From Crambe crambe (lineage: Eukaryota > Porifera > Demospongiae > Poecilosclerida > Crambeidae), in the NCBI GenBank assembly GCA_963924555.1, contig OZ004586.1, positions 3,368,501-3,432,500 on the forward strand: a DNA stretch of 64,000 bases, read 5' to 3'. The position numbers were made by a program, and so were the translations under genes. The notes below the pieces were generated by a model. That model made no database searches. It saw only the letters and a program-made list of their open reading frames with translations, and had not been told where the DNA came from. This document shows positions 1 through 10,644 of this stretch, piece after piece (position 1 is the stretch's first letter; every line of letters starts with the position of its first letter).

Positions 1-1472
1 CATTATCATTGACTCCAGAAACTCTGAAGGTGTAGTTTGTGTAAGGAGTGAGTCCGCTAGCTGTGAAGGTCCTATTCACCACCACACCAGGGATCAGAGC
101 CCCTCCCACTTCTTGAAATTCCACTGTGTAGTTAGTGATTAAACCATTGCGTTCGATGCATCTGATTTGTGTCCAGGACACACTGACACTTCTGGAGGAA
201 GTAGAGGAAGTAGTTACATGTGGGGGAGCAGTAGGTGCTGCAGCAAAAAAGAGGGAAAAAAACAAAACATTATTAGCTGTGTTATTTCAGACAATGGTCA
301 TTATACCAGCTGCCTTCGTAGTGAACTCAACAGTTGATGTCAGAGTAGCACTAAGTCCACTTGGTAATATGACAGTAATAGTTACATTATAAATATTGAA
401 TTCCTGTAGGTTAGTAAAGTTCACTGTGGAAATACCATTGGTCATTTTGGACTTGTCATCCTCAACCACTTGACACAACTGCCTTGCATCAGTTACTCGC
501 CTCAGTTCTACTCTGTACTCATCCATTGGGAGACTGAATGGAGGCTGGGTCCAGGATATGGTCACAGATGTGGCAGTCAGTGATAAGAAAGTGATATTTA
601 TTGGCCTGCTGAAATCTGATAGAACACTCATTATAGTTACTGATTGTACATAATAAGTTACATTTCCTCACCTCTTACAGTGCCACTCACAGGTCCTACT
701 ACTATTGGAGTCTCATAAAGTGCAACCAGCCAATAAGTAACTCTACCAGGTGCCTGTCCTACTGCACGAGTAGATGCTGTAGATGCTGCTCTTATGCCAG
801 CACTGGAGCGTGTTGGTCTTTCATTACCATTTGTTATTAGGTATCCCTCACTAGGAGGATTAGGTGGTGGTATCCAGGAGACATTCACTCTATTTATCCC
901 AATCTGTCTAACCATGAAGTTAGTAGGAGCTTGTTCTGTATAATAGTGTACATAATCATCATAGCCAATACACTAGCTATAGCTACTAATTATTTTTGTA
1001 GCTATATTTAACTGCTCCCCACTCCTATTCTTATTAGCTAGCTACATGAACTGTGCATGAAATGGATGGTATGTAATTGGTCTGAGATCTCTCCTGAATC
1101 CTTATGTATAAGATGTATTTCTGCTAGCTGGAGGATTGAGTGTGTCCAGGAGACTCTCACTCTATTTATCATGAACTGTCTCAACCATTAGGTCAGTAGG
1201 AGCTTGTTCTGCATAGTGTAAATTACTAATTTCTGGTAGCTAGCTGCTCTAGTACTCCATGAGCTATGAAACTGATGGTATGTATGTAGAAACAATTGGC
1301 CTGATATGTCTGTGCAAACAAAATCTCCTGAATCATCATGCATGACTCATTTTTTAAGAGTATGTGCAGTTTTAGTTAACTGACTAGCTGAGTCTATACA
1401 CTCACCTTGACTCTGTACAGATGAGAGAGTGGATACAAGTCCAAGAGTTAGAAGTAGTACACCATTCAACAT
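1..1472 (-). CDS. FN3 receptor, N-terminal part, runs off left edge
   Basis: N-terminal half of a secreted or membrane FN3 receptor; the rest lies left of the window, so its cytoplasmic type is unknown. Exons read on the minus strand: signal peptide 1406-1472 (starts [12 protein letters not shown], then a GTGAG donor), FN3a 672-935, FN3b 307-615, FN3c from 237 to beyond base 1. All junctions are phase 1. FN3b holds the [10 protein letters not shown] strand and FN3c the NYTVEF and NRTF strands, each typical of fibronectin type III folds and each with N-glycosylation sequons. The start codon is chosen because it opens a clear 22-residue signal peptide, as in every paralogue here. The next gene in the cluster ends 400 bp upstream of this start, in the same orientation. 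Confidence 0.8.
1125..1215 (-). pseudogene. Relic of an extra FN3a exon
   Basis: Inside the first intron of the left-edge gene lies a short degraded match to the start of the FN3a exon: the reverse strand has the acceptor, the GCTCCTACTGACC start and the GAGAGTCTCCTGGACAC strand, but the rest is gone and the frame is broken. It suggests that FN3a was once duplicated here and lost. Confidence 0.55.
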
Positions 1473-1870
1473 GATTAGCTAGCTATCAACTAATTTGTCT
1501 ATTGAATGGTGGAAATAAAAATCATTTCCTGTTATTATAGCATATGGTTCATACAGTAGCTATTAATAAGATAGCTAATCGTACATGTGTGGGCACAACT
1601 GCATACTTCAGGGGAAACATACTATGTGCTCAATTTATCAAGAATGATAGTTACTGTTATGACCACTTAGCTAGTTATACTTGGTCTCAAACAGTTTTTT
1701 ACTATAATAATTATTATAGCTAGCAAACAGAAAAGAAACTCAATAACCACAGGATGTATCAAATTAAGACTTGTATACTTGTTGCATGAGCTTACAAAAA
1801 CAAACACTTGCCAAAATTGAAAAATCCATTATAGCTAAGAAAGTACAGACATTAGCTCTGTAGCTCCTTT
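1473..1870. other. Intergenic spacer between two receptor genes
   Basis: AT-rich spacer between the signal-peptide start of one receptor and the stop codon of the next. The part near 1500-1570 recurs upstream of other receptor starts (48360-48430, 50520-50590, 54840-54930), so it is shared 5' flank that probably contains the promoter; I see no clear TATA box. No gene seen. Confidence 0.5.
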
Positions 1871-4789
1871 TCAAATGTTATCGTATACTTTATCTGCTAT
1901 TTGTGGCATTTGTGTTGTGGTTACATGTCCATATGCTGCACAAACATCCATTTCCATTCCATCAGCTGGACCTCTGCAGTCTATTGATCTATAATTATTT
2001 AATGGGTACTTAGTGGCAGGTACAGATTATTTGTTCAAAAATATAGCCACATGGCCATCAATTCATGATTGTGGAAATATCTCATTTCAAGGTTAGCTAA
2101 GTTAGCTACTTGGGATGTGAAATGTTATAACTGCTTGACATTGCATGAATTAAAGTCTCACTCTTTTTTGTTTCCTTCATGGCGATGGTTGCATACTGAG
2201 TAAATAATGAAGTTAATACCAGTGGAGAGTAAGACAGTCAAGAGAAAGGTGAGAATGAATGTAACACCAACAGCAATGGATAGGTCCCTCCTACTGCACA
2301 TGTATGTAATACCTGTAAAGATCATGACAGCAGCCATTTTGTTCAGGTGACTGTTATAGAGTTAGCTACCAGGTTTCACTGTCTTGTTATTTTCCCCTCA
2401 GATAAAGCATTAGCTACAAGGTACTAAAGAGCTAGCTTGTAATATGAGGCTCTATTGCATGATAACTGTATGCTTACATGTCATTGTAGTTGTGCCATTA
2501 GACACTTGAGTAGATGTTGTACTTGTTGTAGTTGCAATTGACATAGTAGTAGGAAGTATCACTGATCTTACTGCTGACCTTTCCCCCATAATAACTTCTC
2601 CATTAATTTCAGCTGTAGCAGCTACCTGGAACTGGTAATCTGTGATAACTGATTCAGTCAAATTTCTAATAACAACTGAGTTCACAGAGCTGGGAACAAT
2701 GATGGATTCATTGACCTCTGCCTCATAGTCCTCTGTCACATTAAGAAAGTAGTAAACTGTGTAGTTTATAATCGTAGAGTCGTTGATTATCTCCCAGGAA
2801 ACTCTGACTGAGGAATCAGACACAGACTTCACCCATGCATTAATCACCTTGGCTACGGAAAGAAAATCGAAGAATAATAAAATTTAATTATAGTGATCAG
2901 GGTTTCATCTAGGAATTTCACCTTGGGGGGGAAGCTCACCGATCAGAGGGTGTGGGAGGGGATGTGCCCCCTCCCACACGAAGCCAAAAATGTTTACTAA
3001 TCTGAAATTGGTCCTTAATTACTCCCTTTGGTGACTACATGTAACAACCTTTGGTCACCAAAGGGAGTAGCCTTGGGGGGGAAGTTGGTTAGTTTGGGGG
3101 GGGGGGGGGGGGGAGATTGAGGGATTGGGGGGGAAGCTTCCCCCCTGCACCCCCCAGATGAAACCCTGGTGATGATTCTAGATTTCACCTGGTACTGCAA
3201 AGGTAGTCTGATGCTGCAAATTAGCAGGTTCTCCTTGACCTATTCTTGTATAAGCAGTTACTGTAATATCAGAGACTCTTGTTTGTGGAGTTAATGATGG
3301 GATAGTGAATGTAGTGCTCAAGTCTGAGGTGTTGACTCTGACAGTATTGTCACCATTGACTGTGTAAGTGACTTCATAACTGACAATGACTCCATTAGGT
3401 TCTTGCGGTGGACTCCAAATGAGTACAATGGAAGTGAACTTAGGAGTACCAGCGAGGTTAGACACAGGACCAGGAGCTACACATAAAGAAAACTAAGAGG
3501 TTATTGTTACAGTTATGGCTATCATTACTTTCTTCTTCTGTCAGAATACTGGTTACATCAGAAAAGGGTCCAGTGCCATTGTCATTTACTGCAGCAACTC
3601 TGAAGGTGTAGTTTGTGTAAGGAGTGAGTCCGCTAGCTGTGAAGGTCCTATTCACCACCACACCAGGGACCAGAGCCCCTCCCACTTCTTGGAATTCCAC
3701 TGTGTAGTTAGTGATTGGACCATTACGTTCAATGCATCTGATTTGTGTCCAGGACACACTAACACTTCTGGAGGAGGTAGAGGAAGTAGTTAAGAGTGGG
3801 GAAGCAGTAGGTGCTGCAGCAGAAAAACCATTATTAGCTGTGTTATTTCAGACAATGGTCATTATACCAGCTGCCTTTGTAGTGAACTCAACAGTTGGTG
3901 TCAGAGTAGCATTGAGTCCACTTGGTAATATGACAGTAATGGTTACATTGTAAATACTGAATACTTGTAGGTTAGTAAACTCCACTGTGGAAATTCCAGC
4001 CATCATTTTGGACTTATCATCCTCAACCACTTGACACAACTGCATTGCACCAGTTACTCGTCTCAGTTCTACTCTATACTCATCCATTGGGAGACTGAAT
4101 GGAGGCTGAATCCAGGATATGGTCACAGATGTGGCAGTCAGTGATGAGAAAGTGATATTTATTGGCCTGCTGAAATCTGATAGAACACTCATTACGTAGT
4201 TACATGATTGTACATAATAAGTTACATTCCCTCACCTCTTACAGTGCCACTCACAGGTCCTACTACTATTGGAGTCCCATAAAGTGCAACCAGCCAATAA
4301 GTAACTCTACCAGGTCTCTGTCCTACTGCACGAGTAGGTGCTGTAGATGCTGCTTTTATGCCAGCACTGGAGCGTGTTGGTCTTTCATTACCATTTGTTA
4401 TTAGGTATCCCTCACTAGGAGGATTAGGTGGTGGTATCCAGGAGATGTTCACTCTATTTATCCCAATCTGTCTAACCATGAGGTTAGTAGGAGCTTGTTC
4501 TGTATAATAGTGTACATAATCATCATAGCCAATACACTAGCTATAGCTACTAATTATTTTTGTAGCTATATTTAACTGCTCCCCACTCCTATTCTTATTA
4601 GCTAGCTACATGAACTGTGCATGAAATGGATGGTATGCAATTGGTCTGAGATCTCTGTACAAACATGAATCAGTTGTAGTTCAGCTAGCTGGCTAGTAAA
4701 GTCTGTAGACGGGCTTACTCACCTTGACACTGTACATATAAGACAGAAGACACAAGTCCAAGAGATAAAAGTAGTACACTATTTAACAT
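1871..4789 (-). CDS. FN3 receptor with short tyrosine-motif tail (type 2)
   Basis: Single-pass receptor, predicted 613 aa, reading frame unbroken across eight exons: signal peptide 4723-4789, FN3a 4236-4499, FN3b 3868-4176, FN3c 3529-3813, FN3d 3189-3476, FN3e 2478-2852, transmembrane exon 2162-2312, tail 1871-1973. FN3e is followed by a Thr/Ser-rich stalk. The transmembrane segment (SIAVGVTFILTFLLTVLL) is followed by a His/Lys-rich stop-transfer stretch. The GA|GTGAGA donor joins to a tail exon of about 33 residues that contains AAYGHV and ends KVYDNI-stop. Tyr-x-Asn-x is the known preference of Grb2-type SH2 domains; that this tail is phosphorylated is inference. Without splicing into the tail, the frame would stop two bases into the intron. 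Intact paralogue at 51825-54771. A 271 bp transposon sits in the FN3d-FN3e intron. Confidence 0.82.
2898..3168. mobile_element. Non-autonomous TIR element, G/C-tract rich, 5 bp TSD
   Basis: Ends are inverted (CAGGGTTTCATCT and AGATGAAACCCTG) and the interior carries long G and C runs plus a direct and inverted ACTCCCTTTGGTGAC motif. The flanks repeat GTGAT (2893-2897 and 3169-3173). The orthologous intron of the paralogue at 46640-46665 has the uninterrupted sequence TAGTGATGATTCTAG, which shows both the insertion and the 5 bp target duplication. No coding capacity. Confidence 0.8.
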
Positions 4790-4945
4790 GATTGTCAACT
4801 AAATGATGTAGCTAGAGATGTTAGAAATAGTTAAAAGTTTAGTCTCAGAGGCCATAGAGCGCACGTGAGCCGATTCCAAATGCTTCAAGAGAGCGAGCGT
4901 TAGGCTAGGTGTGGGTGTATGGTGGCCCTCAGTGTCATCCTGCGC
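4790..4945. other. Upstream flank of the receptor gene, turning GC-rich
   Basis: Short region upstream of the receptor start at 4789. From about 4860 the base composition changes sharply to CpG-containing, GC-rich sequence, which fits a divergent promoter region shared with the plus-strand kinase gene before the transposon at 5173 was inserted. That shared-promoter reading is inference. Confidence 0.35.
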
Positions 4946-5118
4946 GAGAATACTATTCCGAGAAGCCGGGATTGCTATCCCGAGAATCCGGGATATTTCC
5001 CGGGAGTTCGGGAAGTTTTCCGAGAGTCCGGGTTTTTTCCGTGAGTCCGGGAAGTTTTTCGAGAGTCCGGGAAGTTTTCCGAGAGTCCGGGTAGCCTCTG
5101 CGAGAATCCGGAAAACCT
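4946..5118. repeat. Tandem repeat, ~20 bp GC-rich unit
   Basis: About eight imperfect copies of a unit close to GAGAGTCCGGGAAGTTTTCC. Copies differ by a few bases and small length changes. The reading frames through it are repeat-driven (FPRVR/ESPGSF-type) and are not taken as genes. Confidence 0.8.
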
Positions 5119-5172
5119 GTCAAACGAATTGCGCGCGCGCATGGTGGGCTCGGCAGCTCAGTGGGGCGTGTC

Positions 5173-7025
5173 ATAGATACTATAGACTACGTAACCGGGA
5201 TAGGAAACCCAATTTTTTTCTCCGGGCACTCTGTGTTACGGGGTGGGTTTGTAGCATAACCTACAAGTACAACCAGCCCTTCCTTTATGGAGCCCAGACC
5301 CCGCAGAGACTCGTAAAGAAAAGGACATGGCTGTAGCTTCCAGTTCTGGGGAGATTTTAGCTGCAAATGCATCTTTTTCTGGTGAGTTAGCTGGTTTGTA
5401 GCTACAACTGTATAACCTACAAACTACTACAGTGGTAAGCTCTAGCTATTATTTTTTTCTCTACCAGGTGATGCTTAGATGCCGTTAAGGATATTCTTAA
5501 GGACGATGGTTTTCTGCTACCAACTCCTCAGGCATCTGGTACAGTGGGTGGAAGCTGCTTCAGCTTTAGCTCACTGTGCAGCTTACTGATTCTAGCCTTC
5601 ATCTCGTCACTTGACAGGGTGTGGTAAGGTGTATGGCTCTGAGGATCAGTTCGATTTAATGACCTGCTTACCAGATGACTTGACTGGACCCTGAGACAGC
5701 CTCTAAAATTTATGCACCTCTTACAATGTACACACTTGCCAGATGTGGGAATTAGAAGCTCACAGGCTACATGTCTGATGGTGTCACCACAACTATCGAT
5801 ACTTGCTATTCGTTGATTTCCTATGATGTAGACAATTACTACATGTCATAGCTAAAGAGCTAGCATGCACACATAGCTACCTGTGTGGAATCAAAGAATT
5901 CTGCCCCATGAGCATCCACAAGCTGCCTGAAGTCATTCACCGGATTCCCACTATTTTTTGGAATGTAGAAAGCAGGTTGATAACAGCTTTCGCACTGGTA
6001 AGTTTAGGAGGAATGTCACTAAAAAGACTGCACTGGCCCACTTACACCGAAACACCATTATAGCTGAGACTCCACCTTTATTCCTTGTCTATTTTCAAAA
6101 GCATGGTAGCCTTAGCTGAAAGGGGGTGAACATTGATGGTTAGCTAGGCAAATACTAGAATGTCTTCCATGGAATCAGTACACTTTATCCATCCCTCTGG
6201 AAGAGATATCCCTTCCATGTGTTGTTCGAGTGATACCAAATCTGCACACAATTGAGGAGGTAAAGGAAAAGATACCCTTACTTCTGCAGCCTAGCTACGT
6301 GTATACATCAAATTTATAGTACTTAGATTCTGCAAGCTTCCTCTTCTTCACTCTTTGTAAATGTTTCTTGGGCTCAAATCTAAGGCATTCTAAGCTGACC
6401 ATGAATATATTATGCCTGCAACTAAAAAGTTACACTATTAAGTGGCCCACACAAGAACTAATTTATTTCTATCAGCTAACTACTTGGTTGAATACTTCTT
6501 ATAGATTCCCACACACATAAGAAGTTACTTCTGAAATAATTGCTTTGTATGAACAAATAACAAGTGCACTTTCCAAAAGAGGGACATTAAAAATATGCAA
6601 GGAGAAGTGAAGATGTTTGCAGGAACAATACTATGTCTTTATCACTGATAGAATTCCCATTCATGGGATTAAAAGCAATCAATATGACAATTGAAACCTG
6701 TATTTTGCTTTATAAATAGCTAACTAGAGGGAGTTTTAGCTAAATTTCACTAAGCATCCAGAACAATACCCAGTTTTAACCAGGACCATGCAGAATATTG
6801 CATGCACAATTGTAATATATCATAGTCACTACATAAGTCCTCCTTTTTATCTGGTTTCTATTCGCCATTCACCTACCTGGAGGAAATGAGCTGGAATACT
6901 TGTCTCTCTTTCACCTGTTACTATGGCTCCACACATGCGCAGAAACCGTAACACTGTGTGCCCGTAATTTTTGTACACGGGTTAATGCGGTTTCCTATCC
7001 CGGTTACGTAGTCTATAGTATCTAT
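5173..7025. mobile_element. 1.85 kb TIR transposon with 9 bp target duplication
   Basis: The two ends are inverted copies: 36 bp nearly perfect (ATAGATACTATAGACTACGT...) and a looser match continuing to about 85 bp, including a CACAGTGTTACGG-like block. The flanks carry the same 9 bp, GGGCGTGTC, at 5164-5172 and 7026-7034. Long TIRs and 9 bp duplications are typical of Mutator-like elements, though an 8 bp family cannot be ruled out. The interior has spliced coding fragments on the minus strand (separate entry). The element sits 24 bp before the ATG at 7058. Confidence 0.72.
5528..6290 (-). CDS. Transposon-borne protein fragments, Cys-rich, unidentified
   Basis: Three open stretches on the minus strand look coding but I do not recognise the family. 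Exon-like block 6147-6290 reads PPQLCADLVSLEQHMEG and then PEGWIKCTDS. Block about 5881-5993 reads QPAFYIPKNSGNPVNDF and ends at a CAG|GTAGCT donor. Block 5528 to about 5835 has a Cys-rich zinc-binding-like segment (CGDTIRHVAC...GKCVHCKRC...GC) followed by a coiled-coil-like KARISKLHSELKLK and a stop. The junction phases between blocks do not fit with the splice sites I can see, so this copy may be decayed. Its position inside a TIR element suggests a transposon protein, or a captured host exon set. Confidence 0.4.
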
Positions 7026-7057
7026 GGGCGTGTCTAGCTCCACGTGGTTAATACGCA

Positions 7058-10000
7058 ATGGCGAAGTCAAGGAGAGAGCTAGCCAGAAATCTACTGGATA
7101 TCAGTGTGTCTGTCAAGGAGGCTGCCACTGGGCTGTTAGAAGAGGGGAGTGAAGCCCTTAGTCTTACTTCTAGTGAGTTGTTCTTAACGGAATGGATATG
7201 GTACCGTAAGTGGACTCTGTTAAAAATATTAGGTCCTTCCAACCTTATGGAAAGAGCGGATAGGCTGAGAAAAAAAGCCTTCAGTAGCAGCAGCAGCAGC
7301 GCTATCAGCAGCAGCAGTGGGAAAAAGACAAGTGTTGGAAGAATGATGGTGTGTCAAGTATTTAGATAAGGGAAAAGCATTTCGTGAAATGAAAAAAGAT
7401 GTAGGGATGACCACCGCTCAAAAAAGCAAGGAAACAAGAAGGATGGAAATGGGATCAATCTTTGTTCTGTATATCCAGCCAACAATCCCTACATACATAC
7501 ATTAGCTACTACACTATAATCTGAAGCTACCCGAGTATATGTAGGGATTGTTGGCTGGATATACAGAACAAAGATTGATCCCATTTCCGTCCATTTTGTT
7601 TCCTTACTTTTTTGAGCAGTGGTCATCCCTACATATTTTTTTTTTCATTTCATGAAATGCTTTTTCCCTTACTTGTTCCTGGTCTTTTTCCCTCTCTTTT
7701 ATGGTATTAGCAATGTATAGAGTTCATTCTTCTATGTGTATGCAGGGACAGATGAAAGAAGAATAGTTCTCCAATAGCATAGCAACGAGTCAAGGTGTTG
7801 TATTATTGTTGAGCTATACTTGGAGGTCGAAGATGCTGAAATAAAGTGTACCGGTAGATGGATTGATGAATCTAAAATCCCTGAGTTGATACAGTAATCA
7901 ATGATCATTATCTAGCTGCTGGCTAGCTAGCTGAGTAATATTATAATTTCGAATAATTGGATATCAAATACATGCGCATGCGTATTATAGAAAAGATGCC
8001 TGAAACTTGGTCTGCATGCACATTGTAGTAGGCTGGATAATCATTCACAGTAGCTTTTGTTAGGTCGAAGTGGGGGGAACTAGAATTTCACTTTTGTATT
8101 AGTCTATAGGTGGCGCGCACGGCCGTCCGAGTCATCCCTACATAGAGAGTACCGCACTTTCTGATAAGCTAGTGAGATGTAATTAATGTCTCATGCCCTA
8201 ATAGTAGCTTTATGCAAATTTCAGATTTCAGTTTGTAAAATGGAAAAAAAATACAAAAGGCAATTATCAAAGGGATGGCATGTTTACTGAGCTGGAGCTG
8301 GAGAGATCACACACGTATAAGGATATTATTGAAATTGCTGCAAACTATTTCCAGTTGGATGGGTCAAATTTCATATTGTATCGACCTAGAGGTGGTGCTT
8401 TGATACTTCACAAAGATTTATCATTAATGGCAAGACTGTTCCTTGGACATTGGGCTCATATATGAGGCTGCGTCACTTGGGACCTGATGCTCTTCAGTTA
8501 GGGATAGGACCACCACAAGAGGTTAGTTTTTAGCATTTAATATCTTGCTTAATGTGTATGGTCTGTATACCTTGTTGAAATTTATAAATATATATTAGTG
8601 CAATATGGGAAGGTTATTAGTGATGGGAATGTATCCTTTGAGAAGGTGGAACGTGATGCACTTCGTTCAAAGTTGGATATCCAATCTGTTACATTTCAGC
8701 CAGAAGATTATTATTATGTTACTTTCATTGCTGAAGGTATGCAATGTTTACTGTAGTGTATTATGATGTAATTATTATTATTTTTAGATTCCATTCCACT
8801 ATATAAAGTTCCATTTGGGACAGACACACTGTCTGTAAATGATTCCTTTTTTGCAAGAGGTTATCAAGAAGGAACAAGATACACTATTTGGTTTATGCAG
8901 ACCTTTCTATAGTATACCAGTCACCACAACAGATAATGTGTAGTGGCAGGGAAGAAGTTGCATTATACTGCGTAGTGAATATTCTGTCCCTTGAAACTGA
9001 CTATAAATGGCATACCCCTACTAATTTCGATTTACCATCAACATCTGTGGTGTATGTGACAAAGCCGGGGGTTTATTTTTGTACGGTACATTATAATGGT
9101 GAAGAAGTGACCTCAAGGCTTTCTGAAATCTCAGTATTACCAAGTAAGCTGTTATGATTATAGTGATATGCCTGGTTAGTGTGTTGAATCACCAGGAAGT
9201 ACATCACCTGCTTCCAAAAGGAGTGTTGTTGATGGTAGTAGTGTAGAGGTTGAAGGCAGTATCGTTGACAGTTACACGGATGTTACTGGAAATCAGCTAC
9301 TTTGTAAGAATAATCAAGAAAGTGTGATATTCAGTAGCTATGTCAGAATTATGTTTACAGCTGGTCTAACATTTCCCTCAAGAGAACTTCTTGATGCTAC
9401 AGACCAGAAAGATGAAAAGAACCTGTTGGGCCGTGGTGGGTATGGATCTGTTTACAGAGGTGTATTGAGGCACACCACAGTTGCCGTGAAATTTCTGAAT
9501 GAGGTCCGTCAGAGCATAGCTGCAGAATATCTCTGTAAGTTTGAATTTGCAGGAGGGTCAGACGTCACTTGGAAGCCGAAGTATGGGAGCTGAAATGCTG
9601 AAAACTGAGCTGGCTGCATTGACGAAGTATGTGTTGTGAGTATGTCTAGTACTTGTTGCTTTAGCTGTATGTATTGTGTACTAGGTTTCGGCATCCCAAC
9701 ATAATACCCATTATGGGTTATTCAGTGTCACAAGACGTCATTGTATATGAATATGCTCCAGGCAGAAGCCTCTATTATCGGCTCCATGAGGTACCCTATG
9801 GTTTTATTTGTTGAGAGTCCACCACTCCCTATTGCACTACTCAGGTTACAGGTAATGTTCAATTGAAATGGAAAAACCGACTTCAGATTCTGAAGGGGAC
9901 ATGCTGTGGACTTCTGTATCTACATTCTGCAGACCATCCCATAGTGCACCAGGATATTAAGTCGTAAGTTTATTATTATAATCATCCACAATAAGGGCTG

Positions 10001-10641
10001 CTTTGATAACAATTATATAGACAGAACATTCTGTTGGATGCTGTTGGCTGTCCTAAAATCACAGATTTTGGATTTGCTCTCGAGTTACCTGAAATTCTTG
10101 GTGATGGGAGGTCCATGTATACGGCAAAGGCCTTTGCAAGATCAGAGGGTTACTACCCAGGAGAACTTACTAGTGGGAAATATTCTGCAAAGAGTGATGT
10201 TTATAGCCTTGGTGTGGTACGTTTTGCTACAATGTGTGTAACTCAATGATCCTTTTAGAGTTGATCTTGAAAGGTGATGCTCGAGACCTTTACTGGACAG
10301 AAAGCATTCTCTGTGGAGAGAAGTGATCCCAAGTTGGTATGTCACATGTGATTATGTCAATGATCGTCTACTTTAATATTTAAAAAAAACCTGTAGGTCG
10401 ACTGTCTAGAAGACGAACTCAAATCATTTGCAGCATTCAAGGAGTGCCAGGACCATAGAATAGAAGGATGCAGGGAAGATTGGGCAAACTTTCTCTTTGA
10501 TCTAATTAACCGATCATTGAGTAGACACTCTAAGAGGCCCACTTCACTTGAAGTAAGTGACATCAAAATATTTGTGCACATTCAGAAAGATAATGTTATC
10601 TACAGGTAATGCAAGCTTTCAAGGCCTTAAGTTGTTACTAA
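7058..10641 (+). CDS. Ig domain plus TKL/IRAK-like protein kinase
   Basis: Plus-strand gene with a kinase domain of the IRAK/receptor-like TKL type. Exons: 7058 to ~7349 (linked only by position), 8225-8521, 8599-8736, 8788-8859, 8901-9143, 9196-9503, 9562-9626, 9685-9790, 9845-9963, 10021-10216, 10274-10336, 10397-10552, 10606-10641. The exon at 8901 is an Ig-like domain (Cys...Trp...GVYFC). The kinase begins near 9370: glycine loop LGRGGYGSVYRG, lysine in VAVKF, catalytic loop VHQDIKSQN (Gln where Arg is usual in HRD), DFG, and SDVYSLGVV in helix F. I see no membrane segment between Ig and kinase and no signal peptide. The 8860-8900 intron is only 41 bp. In exon 8225-8521 the frame must change near 8400, and its junction to 8599 is out of phase, so the N-terminal half is uncertain or broken in this copy. 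Confidence 0.75.
7368..7678. mobile_element. Foldback element, ~130 bp arms
   Basis: Long near-perfect inverted repeat: the left arm runs from the GGGAAAAGCATTTCGTGAAATG side through GTAGGGATGACCAC to TTGGCTGGATATACAGAAC in reverse, and the right arm mirrors it to AAATGCTTTTTCCCTTACTTGT. The arms are separated by a loop of about 50 bp. It lies in the presumed first intron of the kinase gene. Shares the GTAGGGATGAC and ACTTGT end motifs with the foldbacks at 17.6, 23.6, 25.2 and 30.7 kb. Confidence 0.85.
7679..8224. other. Presumed intron of the kinase gene
   Basis: No coding signal. Positions 8100-8160 hold a CpG-rich stretch followed by TCATCCCTACATAGAGAGTACCG, the same terminal motif seen at 19290 and 26335, so a transposon end lies here. 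Confidence 0.4.
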
Positions 10642-10644
10642 GTG

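Noticed and set aside
3515-3953. Plus-strand open frames opposite the FN3 exons (also at 22216, 47003, 53520 and similar places)
   Set aside because: They are antisense shadows of the conserved FN3c and FN3b exons; they repeat wherever those exons occur and lack domains or splice context.
4909-5336. Overlapping plus- and minus-strand frames through the GC-rich tandem repeat
   Set aside because: Open only because the ~20 bp repeat lacks stops; the text is periodic, and both strands are open at once.
8855-8905. Apparent frameshift before the Ig exon of the kinase gene
   Set aside because: A 41 bp GT-AG intron (8860-8900) restores the frame, with phases matching on both sides.
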